From a virus: DNA of 64,000 nucleotides. The notes under the pieces were generated by a model. It was given only the letters and a program-made list of their open reading frames with translations. It did not search any database and was not told the DNA's origin. Position 1 is the first letter of the stretch; the number at the start of each line of letters is the position of its first letter. This document shows positions 6,673 through 14,235 of this stretch, one piece after another. Both the position numbers and the translations under genes were made by a program. The stretch covers positions 1 through 64,000 of IMG/VR virus record IMGVR_UViG_3300015374_000001. One strand, written 5' to 3'.

Positions 6673-6704
6673 TTGATGGACTAGTCCCCGTATGCTACTG
6701 TGAT
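6673..6704 (+). promoter_or_regulatory. rightward promoter of the 6.7 kb switch
   Basis: Two readings fit: TTGATG (6673-6678)-N17-TACTGT (6696-6701) with an extended TGC before the -10, or TGGACT (6677-6682)-N16-TGTGAT (6699-6704). The second is supported by similarity to the helicase promoter at 35218-35246, which shares TGGACTAGTC and TGATAGCGGC. A palindrome GGACTAGTCC lies within it. The -10 overlaps the -10 of the leftward promoter. Confidence 0.55.
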
Positions 6705-6720
6705 AGCGGCAAGCTGTCAA
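6692..6720 (-). promoter_or_regulatory. leftward promoter, TTGACA-N17-TAGCAT
   Basis: On the minus strand, TTGACA (6720-6715), a 17-base spacer, then TAGCAT (6697-6692). It drives the gene at 6501-6662 and probably much of the leftward operon. It has the same architecture as the three promoters near 0.4-1.1 kb and lies face to face with the rightward promoter. Confidence 0.65.
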
Positions 6721-6731
6721 GGGGGGTGGAC

Positions 6732-6923
6732 ATGCCTCTAGAACACAAGATTATTTGTAAAATAACCGAGATAGAACGTATCCCGCGTATCACTCAAGGC
6801 AATGGGCACGAATTAGTTCTAGTCTTTGAGGGCGAGCTTAGGAGGAATACGAAAGATTGGATCGAACAAGCCATCAAGAGGGAGAACATCACCATCGTTC
6901 AGAATAAAAAGCTAATAGGTTAG
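6732..6923 (+). CDS. unknown protein, 63 aa
   Basis: First gene of the rightward arm. ATG at 6732 is preceded by AAGGGGGGTGG. Small soluble alpha/beta protein (MPLEHKIICKITEIERI...), not recognised. Confidence 0.65.
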   Translation: MPLEHKIICKITEIERIPRITQGNGHELVLVFEGELRRNTKDWIEQAIKRENITIVQNKKLIG

Positions 6924-6929
6924 GTAGAT

Positions 6930-7415
6930 ATGTCAGACGAAGCAGGAATGCCACAAAAGGAAATCAAGACTCGCAGAGTCACTGCCATTACCTTTCGCAT
7001 GGTCGAGATGGCAGAGCGTTTCCTTCAGACCCGCGAATTTGTTGATCCCGCCAGCAGCCCGGTTGATGCTCAGCCACAGATCCAGTTTCCTTTATTCGGC
7101 GGTGAGATGACGCTTGAGACTGTTCCGGGCGAGCACGTTGTCTGGTGTCAGGGTGGAACTAATGATCAAACCATCCGCCGCGTCGAGAAGCCGAACGGTG
7201 ACGGCACCATTCTCACCAAGATTTATTCAATTCAAGCGATCTTAGCCCGCGAGCAGGAATTTGAGGTGCCAATTGAGCAAGAGGCGCAAGGGGAGGAAGC
7301 TCCGCAAATTATCCTTCCACGAACGGCAAGCGAAGAAGAAGCACAACCAAAGAACGGATCGAGCCGAGAAAATAGCGGCGAAGCAAAAGACGATTCCGGG
7401 GGAGAAGACGGCTAA
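6930..7415 (+). CDS. unknown protein with acidic low-complexity tail, 161 aa
   Basis: Not recognised. Residues 1-110 form a probable globular domain (KEIKTRRVTAITFRMVEMAERF...). From about 110 to the end it is Glu/Ser/Gly-rich and probably disordered (EAKDDSGGEDG). The start follows a TAGGTAGAT sequence rather than a strong ribosome-binding site, so translation may be coupled to the gene before it. Confidence 0.65.
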   Translation: MSDEAGMPQKEIKTRRVTAITFRMVEMAERFLQTREFVDPASSPVDAQPQIQFPLFGGEMTLETVPGEHVVWCQGGTNDQTIRRVEKPNGDGTILTKIYSIQAILAREQEFEVPIEQEAQGEEAPQIILPRTASEEEAQPKNGSSRENSGEAKDDSGGEDG

Positions 7416-7439
7416 AGAAAAGAAAATGCCTGGTGTCTG

Positions 7440-7703
7440 ATGGAACCTGATCTTAATAACCAAATAGAAACTCGTGTACCGTTCCGAGTGCAATTAAACT
7501 TCAGTGCGGCTGTCAGTGTCGATGATGAAGATCTTGCTGAATTCACTGAAGTCTATGAACGTATGATTGAAACGGCTGAGAAGTTAGGCATGCACTTAGA
7601 ATTTGGTTATATAATGCCGATGGAGCGCGGTGACGTTATCCCAGGCGGCGGACTTGATGAGGATCTACGTCTTAGCGCACGGCCAGCACTGACGCAGCCA
7701 TGA
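7440..7703 (+). CDS. unknown protein, 87 aa
   Basis: Not recognised. N-terminal strands (VPFRVQLNFSAAVSVDDEDL) followed by an amphipathic helix (FTEVYERMIETAEKLGMHL). Its TGA overlaps the ATG of the next gene. Confidence 0.6.
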   Translation: MEPDLNNQIETRVPFRVQLNFSAAVSVDDEDLAEFTEVYERMIETAEKLGMHLEFGYIMPMERGDVIPGGGLDEDLRLSARPALTQP

Positions 7704-7900
7704 GTGAGAATCAGGAACTCTTAGTTAATTCAGCGGAGCGAGCACATATCGCTTTTGATGAATATATAGCTGCAAGACGAGTAGCCGTAGAAAATCCTGC
7801 TCAAAAATTTCTTGAGATTGATCGTTGGCATGAGCTTCAAGCTCGAATGCGCGATTTAGGTTATTACTTAGAGCTAAATGCTAAAAACAGATCTGAATGA
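7700..7900 (+). CDS. unknown helical protein, 66 aa
   Basis: Not recognised. Almost wholly helical by composition (Ala, Glu, Arg; ERAHIAFDEYIAARRVAVE). Starts in an ATGA overlap with the preceding stop. Confidence 0.6.
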   Translation: MSENQELLVNSAERAHIAFDEYIAARRVAVENPAQKFLEIDRWHELQARMRDLGYYLELNAKNRSE

Positions 7901-8126
7901 GCGGCAGCAGGCATGTTTGAGGTTCCTTGTGACCAAGGGCGAGCCGGTGAAGCTGGATCGGTTTGTGTTTCCTCAAGAGGAATCTCGGTCTGTATTGCCA
8001 AAGACAACCATTGCGGCGTTATTTATTGTTAGGAGTCTTATCGATATGGGTCTAGTCAGGAGGGTAGGCAAGACAGAAATTGCATACGAAAGCACAGATA
8101 AAGCGAAGGAATTGGAGCTAATTTAA
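7878..8126 (+). CDS. small winged-helix-like protein, 82 aa
   Basis: The order of predicted elements (helix ERQQACLRFLVTKGE, helix TTIAALFIVRSLIDMGLV, wing RRVGKTEIAYESTDKAKEL) resembles a winged helix DNA-binding domain. I infer this from pattern only. It overlaps the upstream gene by 23 bases and the downstream one by a base. Confidence 0.55.
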   Translation: MLKTDLNERQQACLRFLVTKGEPVKLDRFVFPQEESRSVLPKTTIAALFIVRSLIDMGLVRRVGKTEIAYESTDKAKELELI

Positions 8127-8356
8127 TGGCCGATAAAACGATCAAGGCCAGGGACATTAAGGTGGGGGATGAACTCCACCTGCGATTTGCAGGAGGGGAT
8201 GATTATTTCGAAGTAGATCGCGTTGAAGTAATTCCCGATCAGACAGATGATCCGAATCGGGAAGACACAGTTAAATGGCAGGCATCCAACAGCATTGGTC
8301 AGTTTGAAGATATTTGCAGCGCTGACCAAGATGTAGATATCAAGGTAAAGGAGTAA
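8126..8356 (+). CDS. unknown protein, 76 aa
   Basis: Not recognised. Beta-rich (TIKARDIKVGDELHLRFAG...), like a small barrel. Its ATG overlaps the preceding TAA (TAATG). Confidence 0.6.
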   Translation: MADKTIKARDIKVGDELHLRFAGGDDYFEVDRVEVIPDQTDDPNREDTVKWQASNSIGQFEDICSADQDVDIKVKE

Positions 8357-8358
8357 AT

Positions 8359-8589
8359 ATGAGCACTACGATTTATACGATGGGCGGCGGCGAGTTTGAG
8401 CTTAGCGACGATGAGAAGTTCAATAAGGTTCGTAAGCGTCTGAACGATCTGGCGGCTGGTGAGCACGAAGACGATCCTTTTACTCATTTCCAGTTTCACG
8501 ATGAGCAGGGTGGTCGTATCTCGATTAACCCCGATAAGGTCATTGCGATTCACTCTACGCTTCGCACCGATCAGGCCGAAGAAGAGTAA
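8359..8589 (+). CDS. unknown protein, 76 aa
   Basis: Not recognised. An AAAGGAG site lies 6-7 bases before the ATG. Composition suggests strands at both ends (TIYTMGGGEFELSD; GRISINPDKVIAIHS) around a helix. Acidic C-terminus. Confidence 0.65.
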   Translation: MSTTIYTMGGGEFELSDDEKFNKVRKRLNDLAAGEHEDDPFTHFQFHDEQGGRISINPDKVIAIHSTLRTDQAEEE

Positions 8590-8594
8590 ACAAA

Positions 8595-9446
8595 ATGGAA
8601 CTGCCGCCATTCGATAAGGTGGCATCGAATGTGCTGGGGGCCGTGGAAGATCTTCTGCGGTCCCCACTCGTTCGGGGTGCCTACGATAAATTAGATAGAA
8701 CCACGAAGCCTTACCCGGCTCCTGAAGATGTAGAAACCGAATACCTTGTACGTCAGGCGATGCTAGATGGTCGCTTGCCTAGTATTATTGAAAATGCTTC
8801 TAAGCTCGCAAACGAAGCATTAAAGTTCGAGCACGTTATCGCTGATGATGATTCGAGTCAGATGCGACGGCTCGTTACTTTGCGTGATTGTCTTCAGCAA
8901 GTTTCTTCTCTGCTCAAGGGCGAGAAGATCGATGATTTTGTTCATGATCACACTGAAGGACGGCATTGGACGCCTGGTACTACTAGGCTCACGTGGCCTA
9001 GCATGCCGAGTGTGAAAGTCAAAAAAGCTGGTAACGCTTCAGATCAGCTTGTTCCTGTCGGGACTGTGGATATTTTTCCGCCTCAAGCTGCTGCATTTAC
9101 GCTTCCTGCCGATGGCAGAACAATTAAACGGGACGATTATCCTGATTTCAAAGGCGTTCCAGACGGTTGGACATACAGGCATGATGCAGACGGCAAACTT
9201 TGGCTTGATCTTCCTGATGAGCGCGAGAACGTAATTGATATCGATGTATCTGATGAGGGCGATGTAACCGCTCCTGTTATAGATGCAGCGGCAGACGCTA
9301 TTGATCGCGGCAATGCTTTTAGTTATATTAAGCGAATTCGTAATATATCTGCTGATAACACTGCCGATATCAATGATGATTGGGATAAAGTCAATACTCT
9401 CGCTGTTGATGCGATGAATATATTGAAGGGCGATAGAGATGCCTAG
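8595..9446 (+). CDS. unknown protein, 283 aa
   Basis: Largest unassigned gene of this block. Residues 1-115 look helical. A central segment around residues 155-225 (KPDGRT-like 'FTLPADGRTIKRDDYPDF' and following Trp-Tyr strands) has the look of a small beta domain, reminiscent of tail-collar-like modules, but it is too short to name. The C-terminus is helical and acidic. It ends 8 bases inside the next gene. Confidence 0.65.
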   Translation: MELPPFDKVASNVLGAVEDLLRSPLVRGAYDKLDRTTKPYPAPEDVETEYLVRQAMLDGRLPSIIENASKLANEALKFEHVIADDDSSQMRRLVTLRDCLQQVSSLLKGEKIDDFVHDHTEGRHWTPGTTRLTWPSMPSVKVKKAGNASDQLVPVGTVDIFPPQAAAFTLPADGRTIKRDDYPDFKGVPDGWTYRHDADGKLWLDLPDERENVIDIDVSDEGDVTAPVIDAAADAIDRGNAFSYIKRIRNISADNTADINDDWDKVNTLAVDAMNILKGDRDA

Positions 9447-9846
9447 TGCAGAACAGATGCAGAGAAACTATGCTGCGCTCGCGGAGCAAGCGGAGAAACT
9501 GTGTGCTACGGCCGTGGTCTTTTCAGACAAAGTAGAAAATCCGGTCTGGAAGGATGGTTTGCTGGCAGAAGTTGAGCAGCTTCGTGAGTTAATTAAGATA
9601 GCTCCCCGGCGTTCACCCTGGAATGGGGAGCTTCACGAAGACGATTTAGAAATTACTTTTTACAGAGCGCCGGGACAAACTATTAAAGAAGAACCACGTG
9701 GAGTCATCATTCGGCATAAACCTACTGACATTACACGGGAATCTTATAGCCAAATTAGTCAAATGTCTAATCGTGAAGTCGTGATTGGCGCTCTTACGAA
9801 AGCAGTTGGCGAGCACTATGCCGACCAAGGCGAATACGCAAATTAA
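9439..9846 (+). CDS. unknown protein, 135 aa
   Basis: Not recognised. N-terminal half helical (EQMQRNYAALAEQAEKLC), C-terminal half strands plus a helix. It overlaps the upstream gene by 8 bases and the downstream topoisomerase-like gene by 29. Confidence 0.65.
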   Translation: MPSAEQMQRNYAALAEQAEKLCATAVVFSDKVENPVWKDGLLAEVEQLRELIKIAPRRSPWNGELHEDDLEITFYRAPGQTIKEEPRGVIIRHKPTDITRESYSQISQMSNREVVIGALTKAVGEHYADQGEYAN

Positions 9847-10756
9847 TTGGCAGAACGTGCTGCTGTCGGCCAGCGCGATTGTCAAGTCCTACGATACTGG
9901 CGTGACGCTGCGCCAGCTTTTCTACAGGCTTGTTTCGGAGCAGATGATTCCTAACTCCGTGAGCGCGTACAAGGTTTTGTCTCGCAAAACCGCAGAGGCT
10001 CGCCGAGAGGGATGGTTTCCATCGCTCATCGATAGAACACGCGCCATTGAAGTTAATCAATCATTTGATGACCCTAACGATGCGCTGTACTGGCTTTGGA
10101 AAATCTATCGTCGTGATCGAACAGAAAATCAAGAATGGTCTGTTTATCTCGGCGTTGAAAAGCACGGTATGGTTGTCCAGCTACAAGATTGGTTTGGTGA
10201 TTATGGTTTACCTATCCTGGCGCTCGGAGGTTATTCGTCGCAAACTTTTGTTGATGTTGTCGCGGATGACGTAATTAATCAAGGCCGCAACAGTGTTCTG
10301 CTCTACGCTGGCGACTTTGATCCAAGCGGAGTGGATATCGACCGTGATTTTTTGGATCGCACGGGTATTTTCACTGATGTTAGGCGAGTCGCGTTAAGAG
10401 AAGACCAGCTTGAGAAATATAATTTACCTCCGTTGCCTGGTAAAGAGTGGGATTCACGAGCAGAAAGCTTCATGGCTCAATATGGCGAGCTAATGCAGGT
10501 TGAATTAGATGCACTTCCACCTGAAACTATGCGCGGTCTTTACAAGGAAGCGCTGGACGAATTCTTTGATTATGAGGCTTGGGAAGAGGTTAAGAAGCAA
10601 GAGGATGAAGAATTAATCAAGCTCGACCAAACCAGGGAAGAATTCGGCCTCTCCACGAAGGATCTGATGCGCGGTAGAATGAAGGCTGCCAACACGCAAA
10701 CGCTGGATGCAATGGCACGCCTGATACGCGACATAAAGAAGGAGAGGAAGAGGTGA
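9818..10756 (+). CDS. Spo11/TopoVI-A-like TOPRIM protein, 312 aa
   Basis: The N-terminal part has the pattern 'LRQLFYRLVSEQMIPNS..AYKVLSRKTAEARREGW' followed by 'IDRTR', typical of the winged-helix half of Spo11/topoisomerase VI A-like proteins found in phages and mobile DNA. The middle has a TOPRIM-like strand with GVEKHGMVV (glutamate) and LLYAGDFDPSGVDIDRDF (the DxDxxG-type acidic motif). No TopoVI-B (ATPase) partner is visible nearby, so it may cut or bind DNA by itself or with host proteins. ATG at 9818 is preferred over an upstream TTG at 9785 because it shortens the overlap. Confidence 0.7.
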   Translation: MPTKANTQINWQNVLLSASAIVKSYDTGVTLRQLFYRLVSEQMIPNSVSAYKVLSRKTAEARREGWFPSLIDRTRAIEVNQSFDDPNDALYWLWKIYRRDRTENQEWSVYLGVEKHGMVVQLQDWFGDYGLPILALGGYSSQTFVDVVADDVINQGRNSVLLYAGDFDPSGVDIDRDFLDRTGIFTDVRRVALREDQLEKYNLPPLPGKEWDSRAESFMAQYGELMQVELDALPPETMRGLYKEALDEFFDYEAWEEVKKQEDEELIKLDQTREEFGLSTKDLMRGRMKAANTQTLDAMARLIRDIKKERKR

Positions 10757-11037
10757 TCGACTTTGCTTTGTGGGAGGATTGTGAAGCTCGCCACCGCGCC
10801 GCCGCCTCCAATTCCGTGGCTCTTAGGGATTTTGTTTTCGACCGATGGGCCGAAGTCGAGGCAGCCTGCGAATTTAATAATCCTGACAACTGGTCGGAAG
10901 CGAGAATCATAATCGCTACCGATGAAGGTCTGGCAGATTGCTCTATTTATTTGCCAAAGAACCTTGAAGATGAGGAATGGCTTGGGATGCTGATTTGGTG
11001 TTTCGAGTCAGGAACCTATGAAGCAGCCGAAGACTAG
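10753..11037 (+). CDS. unknown acidic protein, 94 aa
   Basis: Not recognised. GTG start in a GTGA overlap with the upstream gene. Rich in Trp, Ala and Glu (ALWEDCEARHRAAASNSVAL; WLGMLIWCFESGTYEAAED). Overlaps the zinc-ribbon gene by 20 bases. Confidence 0.6.
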   Translation: MIDFALWEDCEARHRAAASNSVALRDFVFDRWAEVEAACEFNNPDNWSEARIIIATDEGLADCSIYLPKNLEDEEWLGMLIWCFESGTYEAAED

Positions 11038-11353
11038 TTGCCCGCGCTGCGGATCTAAACAGCGTTTCCCTCTCCGCACAGAAGACATGGGCGAGGGAAT
11101 TAAGCGGGAATTTATTCGGTGCAATATGTGTCGCATGGAGCGCGACATTAATTACACCACGGATAGGCTTCAACAGTTACGTGGCAAGCGAGCACGTTGT
11201 AGGCGCATGATCGGTCACGAGAAGGATTCCCACGGTGCAGTCTCCGATGCAACCAACCGTGTGATGATCAGAATCGTGCAGGATATAAAAGAAGAATCGG
11301 CGTATATAGCCAGAAAGATTTTTGAACGAAATGCTCACGTTCCGCCAGCTTGA
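11018..11353 (+). CDS. zinc-ribbon protein, 111 aa
   Basis: N-terminal CPRC (residues 8-11) and CNMC (residues 35-38), with 23 residues between, form a classical zinc ribbon. The rest is basic and helical (RLQQLRGKRARCRRMIGHEK), as in small nucleic-acid-binding or transcription-related proteins. Neighbours on both sides overlap. Confidence 0.7.
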   Translation: MKQPKTSCPRCGSKQRFPLRTEDMGEGIKREFIRCNMCRMERDINYTTDRLQQLRGKRARCRRMIGHEKDSHGAVSDATNRVMIRIVQDIKEESAYIARKIFERNAHVPPA

Positions 11354-11570
11354 GATGGTCGTGCATGTGGCCAATGGCTTAACGACCGCTGAGATAGCGG
11401 AACATATGCATTTGTCTCAAAGCTCTGTGCAGCAGACACTAGACAAAGCTCGCACCCGCGCGAGCGCGAAGACTCTCCCTCACCTCGTCAGCATTGTGAT
11501 CGCCAGTGGCGCTCTTGAATGGAATGAAGACAAGTCCACGAGAGGGGTACCTGATGCTGATAGCAACTAG
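11331..11570 (+). CDS. LuxR/GerE-type HTH protein, 79 aa
   Basis: Begins MLTFRQLEMVVHVANGLTTA, matching the GerE/LuxR HTH start 'LT.RE.EVL...A.G.t..eIA'. The recognition helix follows as EHMHLSQSSVQQTLDKARTR. There is no receiver or ligand-binding domain; the protein is only the DNA-binding unit. It probably regulates phage transcription. The start could alternatively be a TTG at 11322. Confidence 0.7.
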   Translation: MLTFRQLEMVVHVANGLTTAEIAEHMHLSQSSVQQTLDKARTRASAKTLPHLVSIVIASGALEWNEDKSTRGVPDADSN

Positions 11571-11727
11571 CACGCTTGTAGCTTTTATACATTTAATCAT
11601 TGGTGGAGTCGTATGGACTGCGCTGATGTATTGGATCGCCAAGCGTCACAAGTCGCCGCTTACCGAGGCTGAGCAAGAGGAATACGAGCGCGCCCGGATC
11701 TGGTCGCACTACAACGGCGGCTATTAA
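11554..11727 (+). CDS. small membrane protein, 57 aa
   Basis: ATG at 11554 follows AGAGGGG. One transmembrane helix (LVAFIHLIIGGVVWTALMYW) is followed by a charged tail (RHKSPLTEAEQEEYERARIW). Overlaps the end of the LuxR-type gene. Confidence 0.65.
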   Translation: MLIATSTLVAFIHLIIGGVVWTALMYWIAKRHKSPLTEAEQEEYERARIWSHYNGGY

Positions 11728-11778
11728 TGCAGAAGACCCGCCACTAGGACAGGCCTTCCACACTTCACGGGCAACCGC

Positions 11779-12015
11779 TTAAACTAAACCCATTAGCTCA
11801 GCGAGGCTTTCGATGGGCTTCGGCTGAGTCAGTAATTCCTTGATTTCAGAAGGAGTCAGGCCAGAGGCCGCAGACACTTCGTCAATCGAGTAGCCCGAGT
11901 CGCGGACCATCGAAATAGCCGCCTGCTCAAGCATGGAGCGCTTACCAGCGGTCATCACTTCCGCTCGAATGAGCCCATGAGAGAGCATCGTGAGGGTGTC
12001 AAGTGCCTGTGACAT
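11779..12015 (-). CDS. HTH regulator on the opposite strand, 78 aa
   Basis: The only minus-strand gene within the rightward half. Ribosome-binding site AAAGGAGG lies 6 bases before the ATG at 12015. The C-terminal part contains a helix-turn-helix (DSGYSIDEVSAASGLTPSEI). Its promoter (TTGAAT-N16-TATGAT) overlaps a perfect 8+8 palindrome, so autoregulation is likely. It faces away from the structural operon starting at 12141 and may control it, as repressor or late activator. Which of these cannot be told from sequence. Confidence 0.75.
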   Translation of the reverse strand: MSQALDTLTMLSHGLIRAEVMTAGKRSMLEQAAISMVRDSGYSIDEVSAASGLTPSEIKELLTQPKPIESLAELMGLV

Positions 12016-12036
12016 GATTCCTCCTTTCACAGCGGG

Positions 12037-12070
12037 ATCATATCTGGTTCTGTGGCTTATTCAAGCCACA
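12037..12070 (-). promoter_or_regulatory. promoter plus operator palindrome of the HTH gene
   Basis: On the minus strand, TTGAAT (12064-12059), a 16-base spacer, then TATGAT (12042-12037) followed by CCCG, the same -10 context as the rightward phage promoters at 38481 and 43090. The palindrome TGTGGCTT-ATTC-AAGCCACA (12051-12070) covers the -35, the position where a repressor would block RNA polymerase. Confidence 0.65.
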
Positions 12071-12098
12071 TTTGCAGAATTCTACTATATTTTGTTAC

Positions 12099-12126
12099 TT
12101 GACTTCCATTTGATTGCCTGTATTTG
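12099..12126 (+). promoter_or_regulatory. candidate promoter of the structural operon
   Basis: TTGACT (12099-12104)-N16-TATTTG (12121-12126) lies just before the GTG at 12141 and back to back with the HTH-gene promoter. The -35 is good and the -10 weak, as expected for a promoter that needs an activator. Confidence 0.45.
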
Positions 12127-12140
12127 CCGTAAGCTAGCCC

Positions 12141-12431
12141 GTGGTGGCCGCAACAGGCAATCAATCCTCTGATGGATCTTCACTAATTGACGCTCGTGGC
12201 AGGGTGACCTGTCCCAATTGTGAAATCCCCAGGCACTTGATGTGGTACAAGCGCTTGGAGCAGATCGAGAAGTACGCCATGGAGACAAATCCAATCCTTC
12301 AATGCCCGCACTACAAGCCGACAGGCTGCGGTCACATTTTCTCCCCCGGCGATCACTCCCTGTTGCTCTCCGTACTAGCGCCACCTCAATCAAATGGGAA
12401 GCCTCAGGAGGTAGCGGCTAGTGGAGCATGA
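12141..12431 (+). CDS. putative zinc-finger protein, 96 aa
   Basis: Contains CPNC (about residues 24-27) and, later, CPHYKPTGCGH (about residues 54-64), a possible four-ligand zinc site. Starts GTG at 12141 and overlaps the protease gene by 11 bases. First gene of the head module; function unknown. Confidence 0.6.
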   Translation: MVAATGNQSSDGSSLIDARGRVTCPNCEIPRHLMWYKRLEQIEKYAMETNPILQCPHYKPTGCGHIFSPGDHSLLLSVLAPPQSNGKPQEVAASGA

Positions 12432-13671
12432 GCGCATAGAGCTTTTTGAATTATTCCTTTCAGATGATGGCGCTGTCTCGGAACCTGATGACAACGGCCT
12501 CATTTGGAAGGATTGTTTACGTGAGGGGACGTTTGCGATGACGCCCACACCGGGCGGCGCAATTAAACAGCCCTTCACTGTGGTAGCGGATGGTGAGACT
12601 GATCCGGCCAATAAGATCATCTCCATGGCCGATATCGAGGATTCGTTTAAGAATCGCTCGTTCGAGCATGTAACTATTCCGCTCAACCACAAAGACAAAG
12701 AACTTGACAATACGGGTTTTGTAAAAGGACTTCGCCGGGTCACCAAGCAAATCGGCGGTGTACCTCGCACCGTATTGCAGGCCGGTCTTGAGTTCACTGA
12801 GCCAGATGTAAAAGGCAAGGTAGAACGCGGGACCATTCCGAATGTGTCTAGCGGTATTTTCACTAATTTCACTCGCAAAGCTGATGCGAAGAAATTCCGT
12901 GCCGCTCTCAAGCACGTTTGTCTGACCAACACTCCTTTTATCAATAACCTTGATCCGTTCCCGGCCATTGCGGCTAGCGACGGCATCGATGCAGAAGATA
13001 TCGATGTTGAGGCGTACACCTTCGCTGAAGAGGAAGGTGGAGGGGACGGCAAGACGGCCGAATTAGTTTGGGATGAAACCCAATCTATGAATTGGCGTCG
13101 TGATCAAATTCGGTCGATCCTTGAACCTCAGCGTGGAGAAGACGATGCGCCTAGTCCCTTCATGATCTTCGTTGAAGATATCGCTGAGGATTCTGCATTA
13201 ATTTCCCAGGAGGGGCAGGGAGAAGTTAATCGCTTCATAGTTCCCTACTCCATTGAAGGTGGGGAAGTGAGGCTTGCACCGCCGATCCGATGGACTGAGG
13301 TTCATCAGGCGATGGTTGCAGCTTCGGACGACGATCCTATTTATTCGAATGATCTGAGGCTTAAGCTTACAGATGCACTTGAATCGGTCGTCGGCAAAGA
13401 AGCGAGCGGTTATCGAATTGATGATGTAACTCATGATGACCGCGTAAAAATTGTCAGCAAGGTTACGGATGCTGCCTGGCTGGCACGGTTTTATGCAAGT
13501 GATGAGGAAGTCCGTATTTCTCCCTCCGCTAACTGGCATAAAATCTCAGAGGGCAAGAAGTTCGAGCTTAGCGATAAGCCCCGCGAGCCCTCAGTCAGTA
13601 AACCCAAAGTTGGTGGGACTCTTGCTGAGGCTCGCCGCAAACGTGCTCAATTAATGGGCCGCACTATTTAA
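12421..13671 (+). CDS. capsid maturation protease, Mu I-like, 416 aa
   Basis: The N-terminal about 190 residues resemble phage prohead proteases of the Mu I-protein type. PLNHKDKELDNTGFV is the conserved histidine strand. NVSSGIF carries a candidate catalytic serine, and LKHVCLTNTPFINNLDPF is the very typical 'HVALTN.P.I' block. The remaining about 220 residues may be a fused scaffolding part. It would cleave scaffold and capsid N-termini during head maturation. Position directly before the scaffold, decoration and capsid genes supports the call. GTG start. Confidence 0.75.
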   Translation: MEHERIELFELFLSDDGAVSEPDDNGLIWKDCLREGTFAMTPTPGGAIKQPFTVVADGETDPANKIISMADIEDSFKNRSFEHVTIPLNHKDKELDNTGFVKGLRRVTKQIGGVPRTVLQAGLEFTEPDVKGKVERGTIPNVSSGIFTNFTRKADAKKFRAALKHVCLTNTPFINNLDPFPAIAASDGIDAEDIDVEAYTFAEEEGGGDGKTAELVWDETQSMNWRRDQIRSILEPQRGEDDAPSPFMIFVEDIAEDSALISQEGQGEVNRFIVPYSIEGGEVRLAPPIRWTEVHQAMVAASDDDPIYSNDLRLKLTDALESVVGKEASGYRIDDVTHDDRVKIVSKVTDAAWLARFYASDEEVRISPSANWHKISEGKKFELSDKPREPSVSKPKVGGTLAEARRKRAQLMGRTI

Positions 13672-13689
13672 TTGAAGGAGGTGTAGCTA

Positions 13690-14235
13690 ATGGCCGGATT
13701 TCTTGAAACCCTCGACGCTCTTGAGCTTACTGACGAGCAGAAGGAACAGCTTCGTCAGGGGCATGATGAGGAATTAACCCCTCTTCAGGAGGCTCAGCGT
13801 CTTTCCGCCGCTCAGGCGCGGAGGGCAGCCGTCGATAAGGAAATTGAGGAATTAGGCAAGCTCGGTTTTTCCGATCAACCAGGGATGCTCAAGTATGCGC
13901 GTCGAGTTTTTCTCTCGGATGATCAGGAGCCGGGTATCGTCCTGCTCAGCGATGGTGATCTTGAGCTTGACAAGGATGAACAAATTGGAGCTAAATCCCG
14001 TGAGGAAGTCTCCACGGCCGATGTGCTCCGTAAATTCATTTCCTTGATTCCTCGTGATGACGATGGCAAGCTGGCGCTCAGCGACCAGATCCTTGCTTCG
14101 GATGACATTGAGGAAAAGCCCGAGGAAGAAGAGGGAGCGGACGAAGAAAAGGCTAAGGCTGAATCGCGTAAGCGCGCTTCGAAGCTTATTGGCCGTCCGA
14201 TCACTCGCAAGGGCCGGGGAGGTGAAGACGCCTAA
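13690..14235 (+). CDS. putative scaffold protein, 181 aa
   Basis: Strong ribosome-binding site (GAAGGAGGTG). Charged and helix-rich (LTDEQKEQLRQGHDEELTPLQEAQRLSAAQARRA), with an acidic segment EEKPEEEEGADEEKAKAE and a C-terminal ASKLIGRPI. The upstream protease ends with a similar 'AQLMGRTI'-type tail, so the two may share a capsid-binding C-terminus, as proteases and scaffolds often do. No catalytic motif. Confidence 0.6.
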   Translation: MAGFLETLDALELTDEQKEQLRQGHDEELTPLQEAQRLSAAQARRAAVDKEIEELGKLGFSDQPGMLKYARRVFLSDDQEPGIVLLSDGDLELDKDEQIGAKSREEVSTADVLRKFISLIPRDDDGKLALSDQILASDDIEEKPEEEEGADEEKAKAESRKRASKLIGRPITRKGRGGEDA

